Below, piece after piece: positions 1 through 8,529 of a stretch of DNA of 20,950 nt. Source of the DNA: an uncultured Parabacteroides sp. GTDB lineage: Bacteria; Bacteroidota; Bacteroidia; Bacteroidales; Tannerellaceae. A program made the position numbers and the translations under genes. Each line of letters begins with the position of its first letter. Within the stretch, counting starts at the first letter, position 1. The notes below the pieces were generated by a model that searched no databases, was not told the origin of the DNA, and saw nothing but the letters and a program-made list of their open reading frames with translations. Location: NCBI GenBank assembly GCA_937890135.1, contig CALBYC010000219.1, positions 1 through 20,950 on the forward strand, written 5' to 3'.

Positions 1-730
1 AAACCACGTAGTTCTGCTTATACAACCTCTTATTGAAGAAAACGATGCCGACACTATACAAATCAAAAGTCACTGCCACTTTCTCTTGTGAACAGAGTTC
101 TTCCCACAATAACCGCATTTCTTTATTGGCTCGTATTCCTTCTATGAAAAAGATAGTATCTGAATGAATGTGTTGCATGGCCTCGTTGATATAAACCCGA
201 TTGTTTTCCTTTTCTTCGGGCGCATCCAAAAACAACAGGTCAATTGTACCCATCTGCTCCAAGGCTTTTGCAAGATGTTGTTTATAGTCTCCCACCATCA
301 ACGTGCCCCTGCTCCCAGCTGGGTACATTTTTTTCAAACTCCATGCCGTTTGATCTATGCTTTCCTGGCTCTTTCCCAAAACCATATAATCCATACGAGA
401 AGAACAGGCAGTCATGTACAGCGTGCCTATTCCCGCAGATGCTCCTACTTGCACTAATTTCCGAGGCTTAAAATAATTGACAATACGAAAGAGTAATTGG
501 CCATGAGATTCTTTTATATCCGATTTTAATTCCGCACATCGCGCATGCATCAGTTGCCTACGAATCAACTCAATATCCCGGTAAGCGTAATATTCACATC
601 GTTCGTCTATCACTTTTGTGATAAATGAGAACGCAAAAGGAGAATGTACGCCAAAGCCTTTACGGTAACGGAGAAATCGATATAACAGTATGGTCTTTCG
701 CCATGTAATTGCCTTAGGGAATAGATTCAT
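1..730 (-). CDS. SAM-dependent methyltransferase-like protein (3' end beyond left edge)
   Basis: Read on the minus strand from ATG at 728-730, the frame stays open for 243 codons to the window edge, so the C-terminus is missing. The fold looks like a class I (Rossmann) methyltransferase of the O-methyltransferase type. A glycine-rich SAM-binding motif I, VQVGASAGIG, lies at about residues 93-102, and an acidic strand IDLLFLDAPEE at about 163-173 fits the post-motif region. The N-terminus (GFGVHSPFAFSFI, about 25-37) resembles Bacteroidota proteins simply called SAM-dependent methyltransferases. No substrate can be named. The gene diverges from the patatin gene, and a perfect -7 element sits 20 bases upstream of the ATG, which supports this start. 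It could be an inactive relative, because motif I departs from the usual acidic E/D-x-G form. Confidence 0.75.
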   Translation of the reverse strand, partial: MNLFPKAITWRKTILLYRFLRYRKGFGVHSPFAFSFITKVIDERCEYYAYRDIELIRRQLMHARCAELKSDIKESHGQLLFRIVNYFKPRKLVQVGASAGIGTLYMTACSSRMDYMVLGKSQESIDQTAWSLKKMYPAGSRGTLMVGDYKQHLAKALEQMGTIDLLFLDAPEEKENNRVYINEAMQHIHSDTIFFIEGIRANKEMRLLWEELCSQEKVAVTFDLYSVGIVFFNKRLYKQNYVV

Positions 731-749
731 GTCTTATCTGTTTTTTTCA

Positions 750-757
750 CAAAGATA
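750..757 (-). promoter_or_regulatory. Bacteroidota -7 promoter element for the methyltransferase gene
   Basis: The minus strand reads TATCTTTG, an exact match to the TAnnTTTG element recognised by the Bacteroidota primary sigma factor. It lies 20 bases upstream of the ATG at 730. A clear -33 TTTG was not seen at the expected distance. Confidence 0.6.
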
Positions 758-802
758 GCATACTATGTCCGTTTTATTCAACAAATATAATCAATTCCTT
801 TG

Positions 803-810
803 TACTTTTG
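803..810 (+). promoter_or_regulatory. Bacteroidota -7 promoter element for the patatin-barrel gene
   Basis: TACTTTTG matches TAnnTTTG exactly and lies 26 bases before ATG 837. An upstream in-frame ATG at 765 precedes this element, so transcripts starting here could not use it. The site therefore decides the start at 837. Confidence 0.6.
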
Positions 811-836
811 TCCCGGAAGCAAAGAAACAAAGGATT

Positions 837-3035
837 ATGCGGGAAAAAACTTCTATCATTTGTATATATCTCCTTCTCTTATCTTTCTGCTGCTCCTTAA
901 ATGCCCGGAAAAAAATAGGCTTGGCATTAGGAGGAGGCGGAGCCAAAGGGGTCGCGCACATTGGAGTGCTAAAAGTGCTGGAAGAGGCTGGCATGCCGAT
1001 TGATTATATAGCTGGTACAAGCATGGGGGCTTTGGTGGGAGCATTGTATGCTATTGGTTATTCCCCTAAAGAGATTGACAGTTTAGTCTCTTTGCAGGAT
1101 TGGCAACTTCTTTTGAGCGACAAGGTAAAACGGGATAATTTGACTTTTCCGGAAAAAGAGAACTCGGAAAAATATGTAATAACGTTGCCTTTTGGAATCG
1201 AAAAGAAAGACCGCATGATTGATGGGATGGTTAAGGGACAAAGTCTTCAGAATCTTTTTTCAAACTTGACGATTGGATATCATGATTCCGTTGATTTTCG
1301 CTCGTTCCCGATTCCCTTTTCCTGCGTTGCGGTTAATATTGTTGACGGAAAGGATTACGTATTCCAAAAAGGGAGCCTTCCGGTAGCCATGCGGGCAAGC
1401 ATGGCAATACCTGCTGTATTCACTCCTGTCAAATTGGACAGTATGGTTCTGGTAGATGGCGGTTTGAATGATAATTATCCAGCAGATGTAGTCAAAAGAA
1501 TGGGTGCGGATATCATTATCGGTGTCGATTTAGGTTCAAGCGACTTGAAGGATAGAGAAGATTTAAGCTCTTCTGTCGGCATCGTCAGCCAAATTGTTGC
1601 CTTGCACGGATATGATAAGTATCAACGCAACTTGAAGATAACGGACTTACTCGTCCGTCCTGATTTGCAACCGTACAATTCAAGCAGCTTTACAGCCCAT
1701 GCCATAGACACCATGATTATAAGAGGGGAAGAGGCTGCTCGTAAAAAATGGCCTGACTTGATGGATTTGAAACAGAAAATAGGAATTACAAATTCTGTTG
1801 TTCCTGCTAAGAAACAAATTCAACTTCCCAAGCGGTCTAAATCATTCTTTATCCGCAATATTTACTTTGAAGGAGCTGACCCGCATGATGAAAAGTGGCT
1901 GCTAAAAATCTGTAAACTAAAAGAAAACAGCCATATTTCTTTAGAACAGTTACATAATGCGATGGCTATATTGGTGGGAACCAACGCCTATTCCAATGTA
2001 AGTTACAAGTTGATAGGCGAAGGGAATAAGGACTTACACCTCATTGTCGCTCCAAAATCAGCCAGTTCCATTAACGTAGGCGTACGCTTTGATACAGACG
2101 AGATTGTTGGGGTGCTACTCAACGGAACTTTTGATTATCATACCCGGCTTCACTCCCACTTCTCTCTAACAGGTAGAATCGGGAAAAAGACTTATGGAAG
2201 GATTGATTATTCCTTGGAAAGGAATCCATTGCGGAATTTTAACCTTGCTTATAAATTTACATACCAAGATTTGGACATATATAAGAATGGCAATAAATTT
2301 TTGAATACAACTTTCCAAAACCATTTTGCTGAGTTTTCTTATTCGGACATGAATTGGTTGAGCTTTCGACTAAAAGCAGGGATACGATATGAGAACTGGA
2401 ATTACAAATCTATTTTGCAGAGCACTCTCTCCGATTTCCAATTGAAGTCCGAAGATTTCATCAACTATTTTGTTTCCGCCCATTTCGAGACGTTAGACAA
2501 AACTTACTTCCCGACCAAAGGAGTATCCCTGAAAGCTGACTATACACTTTACACAGATAATTTCATAAAATTCAGAGGCCATTCGCCTTTCTCCGCTTTA
2601 GGTTTCAATTTCACCTCAGTAGTCCCCTTAAAACCAAAGTTTAGTATTGTCCCCTCTTTATATGGCCGTATACTTATCGGAAAAGATGCGGTATATCCTT
2701 ACAAAAATATTGTAGGGAATGAAGTGGAAGGACATCTTCTCGACCACCAGATGCCCTTTGACGGGATACATCGCATTGAGACATTCCGCAATGCCTTCAT
2801 GGCATTGCGGTTGCAGTTAAGGCAACGTATCGGTTCGCAACATTATGTTTTGCTCACCGGAAATTACGGGATGCACGAAGATAATTTCTTCCGTCTTCTA
2901 AAAGGGCATCCTTTATATGGAGGAAGCATTGGTTATGCATACAATGGAATGTTCGGTCCGGCAAATGCTTCTTTTAACTTCTCCAATCAGACAAAAGGAG
3001 TACAGTTCTATGCAAATTTAGGTTTCTATTTCTAA
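837..3035 (+). CDS. Patatin-like phospholipase with outer-membrane beta-barrel (type Vd-like)
   Basis: A 732-residue protein combining an N-terminal patatin lipase with a C-terminal outer-membrane barrel, the layout of PlpD-type (type Vd) proteins and of many Bacteroidota patatin-barrel proteins. A signal peptide occupies about residues 1-23. The patatin oxyanion loop GGGGAKG is at 32-38, the nucleophile elbow GTSMG gives Ser62, and the catalytic Asp is D207 in VDGG, so the Ser-Asp dyad is intact. A POTRA-like segment follows at about 335-405. The rest (about 408-732) is rich in alternating aromatic strands and ends in Phe, as in Omp85-like barrels. The expected role is hydrolysis of acyl esters in lipids at or beyond the outer membrane; the substrate is not known. 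An in-frame ATG at 765 would add 24 residues, but it lies upstream of the promoter and would bury the signal peptide. Confidence 0.88.
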   Translation: MREKTSIICIYLLLLSFCCSLNARKKIGLALGGGGAKGVAHIGVLKVLEEAGMPIDYIAGTSMGALVGALYAIGYSPKEIDSLVSLQDWQLLLSDKVKRDNLTFPEKENSEKYVITLPFGIEKKDRMIDGMVKGQSLQNLFSNLTIGYHDSVDFRSFPIPFSCVAVNIVDGKDYVFQKGSLPVAMRASMAIPAVFTPVKLDSMVLVDGGLNDNYPADVVKRMGADIIIGVDLGSSDLKDREDLSSSVGIVSQIVALHGYDKYQRNLKITDLLVRPDLQPYNSSSFTAHAIDTMIIRGEEAARKKWPDLMDLKQKIGITNSVVPAKKQIQLPKRSKSFFIRNIYFEGADPHDEKWLLKICKLKENSHISLEQLHNAMAILVGTNAYSNVSYKLIGEGNKDLHLIVAPKSASSINVGVRFDTDEIVGVLLNGTFDYHTRLHSHFSLTGRIGKKTYGRIDYSLERNPLRNFNLAYKFTYQDLDIYKNGNKFLNTTFQNHFAEFSYSDMNWLSFRLKAGIRYENWNYKSILQSTLSDFQLKSEDFINYFVSAHFETLDKTYFPTKGVSLKADYTLYTDNFIKFRGHSPFSALGFNFTSVVPLKPKFSIVPSLYGRILIGKDAVYPYKNIVGNEVEGHLLDHQMPFDGIHRIETFRNAFMALRLQLRQRIGSQHYVLLTGNYGMHEDNFFRLLKGHPLYGGSIGYAYNGMFGPANASFNFSNQTKGVQFYANLGFYF

Positions 3036-3054
3036 TATCGTTTAACAAATTAAT

Positions 3055-3062
3055 TACTTTTG
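3055..3062 (+). promoter_or_regulatory. Bacteroidota -7 promoter element for sppA
   Basis: TACTTTTG is an exact TAnnTTTG match, 31 bases upstream of the sppA ATG. It suggests that sppA is transcribed on its own as well as by any read-through from the patatin gene, since no terminator hairpin is visible between the two. Confidence 0.55.
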
Positions 3063-3093
3063 TACAAAGAATATAACTAATAATAATCATGCA

Positions 3094-4863
3094 ATGAAAC
3101 AGTTTTTTAAAACAATGTTTGCTTCAGTATTCGGGGTACTGGTAGCTTTTGGAATCATTTTATTTGGTGGCATATTTTTCTTGATGGGAATGGCGGTTAG
3201 CAGCTCTTCCTCTTCAGAATACAAACCACAAGCCAACACAGTGTTCAAATTGACTTTGTCCGGAATTGTATCCGACCAGACGACCAAAGATCCTTTCGCT
3301 TCTCTATGGGGGGATGATGATGAAAAATTGTCTTTAACGGAAGTCATAAAAGCTATCCGCAAAGCTAAGGAAAACGATAACATAAAAGGCATCTACTTGG
3401 ATGTAAAAAACATGCATGGGGGGTTCGCCAGTTATGAGGCCATTCACCGCGAGTTGCTTAAATTCAAAGAGAGTGGCAAATTCATTGTCTCTTATGGTGA
3501 TTTTTATGAACAAGGGAATTATTATTTGTCCAGTTTGTCCGATTCAATTTTAGTAAATCCGCAAGGCAGCATCAATTTGGTAGGTTTGGCTTCTCAAGGT
3601 GTTTTCATCAAGGATTTGGCAGCCAAATTGGGCATAGAATTTTATATTTTTAAAGTCGGCACATACAAAAGCGCTGTAGAACCCTATTTTATGGATAAAT
3701 TCAGCGATGCCAACCGAGAACAATTAACATCTTTCCTTGGGAGCATTTGGAACAACATGACAGCGGGCATCTGCGAATCCCGCAATATTCCACATGAGAA
3801 ATTGACGGAATTCATCAACTCTGGAGCAGCATTGGATGAAGCACAGGTTTTGGTAGATAACCATTTAGCTGATAAGCTATGCTACCGCTACGAAGCAGAA
3901 AACACCATCAAACGAATGGCAGGACAAGATTTGGATGACAAGTTGATTACAGCCGACATCAACAAAATATTGTCTATAAGAACTCACGAAAAGGAAAAAG
4001 AGGATAAAATAGCCATCCTGTATGCCGAAGGGGAAATCAAAGAAGAAGATAATTCGGTCATGGGATCGATGGATAATACCATCTCAGAGAAAACGGCAAA
4101 AGAACTGATGGATTTGGCAAAAGACGATGATGTCAAGGCAGTAGTCTTCCGTGTCAACTCTCCGGGCGGAAGCGCTTATATATCCGAACAAATTTGGAAG
4201 GCCGTCACGGAAGTAAAGTCACAAAAACCCATAGTCGTTTCCATGGGGGATTATGCGGCATCAGGAGGTTATTATATTTCTTGTGCAGCTGATAAAATCA
4301 TAGCGGAACGTACTACATTGACCGGTTCTATCGGGGTGTTCGGGGTGATAAGCAACCTTGCCGGGTCATTCAAGAAACTGTCTGTTACTACAGATGTAGT
4401 CAAAACCAATACTTATGCAGATTTAGGGGATATGAGCCGGCCTATGCGTGATGATGAAAAAGCATTAATCCAGCGTAGCGTAGAAAGGACATACGACTTG
4501 TTCTTAACTCGCTGCTCCGATGGAAGAGGATTGGCAAAAGATTCTATTGACCATATCGGGCAGGGACGTGTTTGGACAGGTGAACAGGCTTTGGAACGTG
4601 GATTGGTAGATGCCTTGGGAAGTCTGGACGATGCGATTGCCGAAGCTGCATCTTTGGCCAACCTTACTGATTATTCCGTCTTTAAGGCGAATCAAGAAAA
4701 AGATTTTTTATCTGAATATATGGATAAGATATTAGGCGAAGCGAAATTTTCCATCGTAAAAAGCTATTTGGGAGAGGAATATCCTTTTTACTCAACCATC
4801 GAAAACATGAAGTCCATGAACGGCATCCAAGCCCGCATGCCTTTCTGGATGCAGGGCCTATAA
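3094..4863 (+). CDS. sppA: Signal peptide peptidase SppA, 67K type
   Basis: A 589-residue, two-domain S49 peptidase that cleaves remnant signal peptides in the inner membrane with its active site on the periplasmic side. One transmembrane anchor spans about residues 8-34. The N-terminal S49 half supplies the general-base lysine, K192 in GTYKSAVEPY. The C-terminal half supplies the nucleophile, S360 in NSPGGSAY, followed by the family segment GDYAASGGYYIS. This Ser-Lys dyad split over two halves is the E. coli SppA arrangement (about 618 residues there), so the protein looks full length and active. It has its own -7 element upstream and converges on the AddA-like gene, with a long inverted repeat between the two stops. 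In some Bacteroidales sppA is followed by lpxK; that is not the case here. Confidence 0.95.
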   Translation: MKQFFKTMFASVFGVLVAFGIILFGGIFFLMGMAVSSSSSSEYKPQANTVFKLTLSGIVSDQTTKDPFASLWGDDDEKLSLTEVIKAIRKAKENDNIKGIYLDVKNMHGGFASYEAIHRELLKFKESGKFIVSYGDFYEQGNYYLSSLSDSILVNPQGSINLVGLASQGVFIKDLAAKLGIEFYIFKVGTYKSAVEPYFMDKFSDANREQLTSFLGSIWNNMTAGICESRNIPHEKLTEFINSGAALDEAQVLVDNHLADKLCYRYEAENTIKRMAGQDLDDKLITADINKILSIRTHEKEKEDKIAILYAEGEIKEEDNSVMGSMDNTISEKTAKELMDLAKDDDVKAVVFRVNSPGGSAYISEQIWKAVTEVKSQKPIVVSMGDYAASGGYYISCAADKIIAERTTLTGSIGVFGVISNLAGSFKKLSVTTDVVKTNTYADLGDMSRPMRDDEKALIQRSVERTYDLFLTRCSDGRGLAKDSIDHIGQGRVWTGEQALERGLVDALGSLDDAIAEAASLANLTDYSVFKANQEKDFLSEYMDKILGEAKFSIVKSYLGEEYPFYSTIENMKSMNGIQARMPFWMQGL

Positions 4864-4881
4864 GACAATCTTCCTTTCTTA

Positions 4882-4927
4882 ACCAGACGACACTGTCTTT
4901 TATTTTAATCGAACAGTGTCGTCTGGT
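4882..4927. terminator. Perfect 15-bp inverted repeat between convergent sppA and addA-like genes
   Basis: ACCAGACGACACTGT (4882-4896) is repeated inverted and without mismatch at 4913-4927, around a 16-base AT-rich loop. The right arm lies inside the last codons of the AddA-like gene (residues YQTTL) and the loop contains its stop. The position between convergent stops suggests a bidirectional terminator. Neither side has a proper T-tract after the stem, so this is not a textbook intrinsic terminator. Confidence 0.55.
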
Positions 4928-7900
4928 AATAATTCTGCCCGGAGGATAATTCAACCGACTCTATCTCGCCCAATGTGACATACCATATATATCCATGGAC
5001 ATTGCCATATCCCATTTGAGTAACAAGCTTCATATAACTTCTCATCTGTTTAGAATACGCCATCAGCTTTTTTTCTCCAAACTTATAGTCCAATATGACT
5101 ACCTCATCCGGATAAATCATGATTCTATCCGGCCTACGGGTAATGCCTCTATCCAATAATATTTCCGTTTCATTCAATACTTTAGCCTTGCCATTATACC
5201 AATGTCTCACTTTCGGGTTCTCCAAATATTTCCCTATTTGTGCTCTCAAACGGATTTCTTCTTCACTGTTTATCACTCCTTGCACCTGATACTGATGCAA
5301 TGTCGGGGCAATGTCTTCCGTAGTCCGTATGCAACTCAAAAGTTCATGCATCAATGTGCCATGTTTTCTTTTGACGTCGTCAAAGAAATAGTTCTTCCCT
5401 TTTAAACGTAAATGAAGCCTATTATTGAATGGTATCACTTGGAGCGTGCCCACTTCTATTTCTGATATTTCCCGGATAATATTCTTTTTCTCAGGAAACC
5501 AATCATCCCCCAGTTCAAACCAACCCTCGTCCTGCCGGAAAGCCTCCTTCAAGGATATCAACTTTTCACCTTCTGCCGTTTCTTGAACATCTTGCCTGAA
5601 ACTTTCCCACATCAAGTCCGCCACTCCGGATATTTTCTCCACTTCACCGTCTTTATTCAGTTTTTTAGGTTTTGGGGCAAGCAATATCATCTCTTCCTTG
5701 GCTCGCGTCAATGCGACATACAAGGTATTAAGGTTATCAATAAACGCATGTAATTTTTCCTTGAAATAATCTGCTGCAAAATGCGTATTGGCAAGGGATA
5801 AACCATACCGCACAGGCAAAAGATGAATCTGGTTGAACGGCTTTACTTGAGACCGGCACCAAAGGACAACAGGCTTGGTCGGTTTATGGTCGATTTCCCA
5901 ATCAGAAAAAGGTAGAATGACAACCTTAAATCCCAAACCTTTAGATTTATGTACAGTCAGGATACGAATTGCATTTTGCCCGTCCGGCGTGCTGATCGTT
6001 TTCTTATATCCGGTTTCATTCCACCATTCCAAAAAAGCTCCTAAGTCGCCTGTCTCCTTTTGCTCATATGCTGCGACAAGGTCCAGAAATGCCATAACAA
6101 ACACCTGTTCATTGTCGGGGACATATTCAGAAAACAACAGGAACGCTTTCTCTGCCATCTCATAAAGAGGCAATGCCATGAGTCCGTTGATTTTGTCTAT
6201 CTTTTCCAAAGGAAAGTCTCGCAAAGTCCAATTCCCACTTAATGATTGCAAGGCGAGAAGAGCCATTTGCCGCCTTGTCACATTCCCGGGGGATTCCAGA
6301 TATTGCAAAAAGGTCACCAAAAAACGGACTGATGAAGCACTGTTCACGAACAACGCTTCGTCGGAAAGGATGTCATAATGAAAACCATCTTCCGTATGTT
6401 TTTCCTTATAATCGAGCAGACAATTGGCAACAGCGGCCCCTTCTCCGTTAGTACGGACTAAAATGGCAATATCCTTTAACTCATACCCTTTAGTCTGCAG
6501 CTGCTGGAGAATGTCTGGTAATTGCGCCAGGGAATCTTCTTTCCAATTATTCTCCTCTCCCTGAACGATAAAACGTACTTGGACATGCCCGCCTTTTTCT
6601 CGAAAAGGCTTTGGAACACGCTGGTAACAATTTCTATATGCCGCCATAATCCGGGTTGAGTAAAACTCTTGATCGCCGGAGTTGAGGGATGAACCAGGCA
6701 AAGCATCATTATAAAGGGACTGCAACAGATAGGGGGCTATCGTAAACAATGCATTATTGAATTCCACGATATGCCGGCAGCTTCTCCAATTATCTTTCAA
6801 AGTTTCTTCGCGCACCTCTCCTTCCGGGAAATCGGAAGCCACCTGACCGTCCAACAAATTCCAATCGGAGTTCCTAAAACGGTATATACTTTGTTTGACA
6901 TCCCCCACTATCAGGTTATCCCGGTTATGCGAAAGGCTTTCTTCCACCAACGGCCGGAAATTTTTCCATTGCATCCCACTTGTGTCTTGGAATTCATCAA
7001 TCATATAATGGTTTATCTGTATGCCCGTCTTCTCATAAATAAAAGGAGCATCGCTGCCATCTATTACCTTATTGAGCAATTCGGTCGTATCCGCTATCAA
7101 CATCACGTTCTTCTCTTCCCGGTAAATCGCTATCTGCTTGGAAATGTCATTCAATATGCCCAATGTATAATAGTATCGGATGATTTCCTTGGCGGTATGA
7201 TAGTCGGTCATGTTTTGGAATTTTTCAACTATTTCCACAACGCATTCATTCAATCCATCGTTAAAAGCCGTTTCGATGATCACCTTCAATGCCTGACTGG
7301 TTTTAGCCGTATAGCACTTGCCCACGTTATCTGCCAAAGCGCAGAACGTGTTGGTCGGGGCTTTCATTTCTCCGTTTTTGTATTTTCTAAAATAAATGAA
7401 GGGCGAGCGGCTGCCGCCACTGAAATCTTCCGGCTTCAACCCATAGAGTTCCAATATGCCCATGGCTTTCTCCCCCAGCAGTCGCACCTCTTTTTCCGTC
7501 GAACGGATTATGCCATGGAGTATCTTTTTGAAATTTTCCAACGACTGCTTGTCCGATATGTCTTGCGACACCAAGTCACTGGATGCTTTGTAGCTTTCCT
7601 TGAACAGCTCCTTGCCCAATGATTGTATGTCCTTTCTTAACTTCCAATCTCCTCCATCCTCTATTTTGTCCTCGGCAAATCGAAGCAGCCAACCCAACAA
7701 ATCCCTGTTCTCCGGTTTGTTCAAATCTGCCAACAACCTGTCAACGGCTTCGGTGAGCACGATATCCTCATCCATTTCAATGCCATATCCTCCTTGCAGA
7801 CCGATTTCCCGGGTAAAAGACCGCATGGTCTGCTGGAAAAAACGATCAATCGTGCTGACATTGAATGCCGAATAGTCATGCAGTATCGCCACCAAAATAT

Positions 7901-8162
7901 TATAAGCGCGGCTTCTCACTTCGTCCTCGCTCAATTTATACCTTTTGCCCAACAAGGCCAGGTAGTCGGAAGAACGACCGTTGGCCAAATTGAAAAGTTC
8001 TTCCACAATCCTTCCTTTCATTTCATCGGTCGCTTTGTTTGTAAAAGTGACCGCTAAAATGTTCCGGTACGCTCCGGGTTGGCTAAACAACAGGAGCAAA
8101 TATTCGCCTGTCAGCCGGTGCGTTTTCCCTGCACCAGCAGAAGCTCGATAGATGGATAACAT
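4905..8162 (-). CDS. addA: AddA/RecB-like UvrD-family helicase with PD-(D/E)XK nuclease domain
   Basis: A 1085-residue superfamily 1A helicase-nuclease for double-strand-break end processing before RecA loading. Walker A ASAGAGKT is at residues 7-14 and the Walker B stretch IDEFQDTSG includes D389-E390. It is followed by GDVKQSIYRFR, TVHKSKGLGF and the motif VI region YVALTRAKEEM. The C-terminus carries a RecB-type nuclease: a GTLMHELL histidine motif, the RPDRI aspartate, and the ILDYKF core with D1025 and K1027, then QMRSYM. Helicase and nuclease motifs all appear intact. The start is six bases after the stop of the SUI1-like gene, so the two are co-transcribed. The usual partner AddB is not adjacent in this window. 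Annotators may call it RecB-like or UvrD-helicase domain protein; the AddA assignment rests on motif order and lineage. Confidence 0.88.
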   Translation of the reverse strand: MLSIYRASAGAGKTHRLTGEYLLLLFSQPGAYRNILAVTFTNKATDEMKGRIVEELFNLANGRSSDYLALLGKRYKLSEDEVRSRAYNILVAILHDYSAFNVSTIDRFFQQTMRSFTREIGLQGGYGIEMDEDIVLTEAVDRLLADLNKPENRDLLGWLLRFAEDKIEDGGDWKLRKDIQSLGKELFKESYKASSDLVSQDISDKQSLENFKKILHGIIRSTEKEVRLLGEKAMGILELYGLKPEDFSGGSRSPFIYFRKYKNGEMKAPTNTFCALADNVGKCYTAKTSQALKVIIETAFNDGLNECVVEIVEKFQNMTDYHTAKEIIRYYYTLGILNDISKQIAIYREEKNVMLIADTTELLNKVIDGSDAPFIYEKTGIQINHYMIDEFQDTSGMQWKNFRPLVEESLSHNRDNLIVGDVKQSIYRFRNSDWNLLDGQVASDFPEGEVREETLKDNWRSCRHIVEFNNALFTIAPYLLQSLYNDALPGSSLNSGDQEFYSTRIMAAYRNCYQRVPKPFREKGGHVQVRFIVQGEENNWKEDSLAQLPDILQQLQTKGYELKDIAILVRTNGEGAAVANCLLDYKEKHTEDGFHYDILSDEALFVNSASSVRFLVTFLQYLESPGNVTRRQMALLALQSLSGNWTLRDFPLEKIDKINGLMALPLYEMAEKAFLLFSEYVPDNEQVFVMAFLDLVAAYEQKETGDLGAFLEWWNETGYKKTISTPDGQNAIRILTVHKSKGLGFKVVILPFSDWEIDHKPTKPVVLWCRSQVKPFNQIHLLPVRYGLSLANTHFAADYFKEKLHAFIDNLNTLYVALTRAKEEMILLAPKPKKLNKDGEVEKISGVADLMWESFRQDVQETAEGEKLISLKEAFRQDEGWFELGDDWFPEKKNIIREISEIEVGTLQVIPFNNRLHLRLKGKNYFFDDVKRKHGTLMHELLSCIRTTEDIAPTLHQYQVQGVINSEEEIRLRAQIGKYLENPKVRHWYNGKAKVLNETEILLDRGITRRPDRIMIYPDEVVILDYKFGEKKLMAYSKQMRSYMKLVTQMGYGNVHGYIWYVTLGEIESVELSSGQNYYQTTLFD

Positions 8163-8168
8163 CGGCTT

Positions 8169-8513
8169 TTATTTCATGATAGGTTTATGATATCCTTCTT
8201 TCACCAATATTTCCGCCACTTTCTGCCGGAAGTCTCCTTGAATGATGATTTCTCCTTCTTTGGCAGAGCCACCTACTCCACATTTCACTTTCAACAATTT
8301 GCCCAAAGCTTCCAAATCTTCGGAAGAGCCACGGAAACCCGTCACCAAAGTCACCATTTTCCCGCCTCTGTTGCGTTTGTCCAACGCAATGTACAGCTTC
8401 TGTTCTCCTTTAGGCAATGTTTCTTCCTCTTGTTCTTCGTTCGTTTCGTACTTAAACTCGGGGTTGGTCGAATACATCACACCCAAACGGCTTTTCCAAT
8501 CGTTATTTTTCAT
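8169..8513 (-). CDS. SUI1/YciH-family translation initiation factor homologue
   Basis: A 114-residue protein of the eIF1/SUI1 family (bacterial YciH type). The conserved core begins near residue 45 with KRNRGGKMVTLVTGF and runs through KCGVGGSAKEGEIIIQGD to the end; the GGSAKEGEI loop is the family signature. The first 40 residues are a charged, probably flexible tail. eIF1 acts in start-codon selection, and bacterial YciH is thought to influence initiation fidelity; what it does in Bacteroidota is not settled. The gene is the middle of a tight three-gene minus-strand run: 16 bases after the porin stop and 6 bases before the AddA-like start. A rare good Shine-Dalgarno sequence precedes its ATG. 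Confidence 0.92.
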   Translation of the reverse strand: MKNNDWKSRLGVMYSTNPEFKYETNEEQEEETLPKGEQKLYIALDKRNRGGKMVTLVTGFRGSSEDLEALGKLLKVKCGVGGSAKEGEIIIQGDFRQKVAEILVKEGYHKPIMK

Positions 8514-8521
8514 CTTATTTT

Positions 8522-8528
8522 CCCTCCT
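8522..8528 (-). promoter_or_regulatory. Strong Shine-Dalgarno site for the SUI1-like gene
   Basis: The minus strand reads AGGAGGG with an 8-base spacing to ATG 8513. Canonical Shine-Dalgarno sites are uncommon in Bacteroidota, and I did not see one as good at the other starts here. Confidence 0.5.
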
Positions 8529-8529
8529 G

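Noticed and set aside
164..471. Two overlapping plus-strand frames near the left edge
   Set aside because: They are antisense to the partial methyltransferase-like gene, which has a recognisable motif I, a good start and a perfect promoter element.
6771..7622. A 283-codon open frame on the plus strand
   Set aside because: It lies entirely inside the AddA-like gene on the opposite strand, has no recognisable motif or promoter, and its composition is that of an antisense reading of helicase codons.
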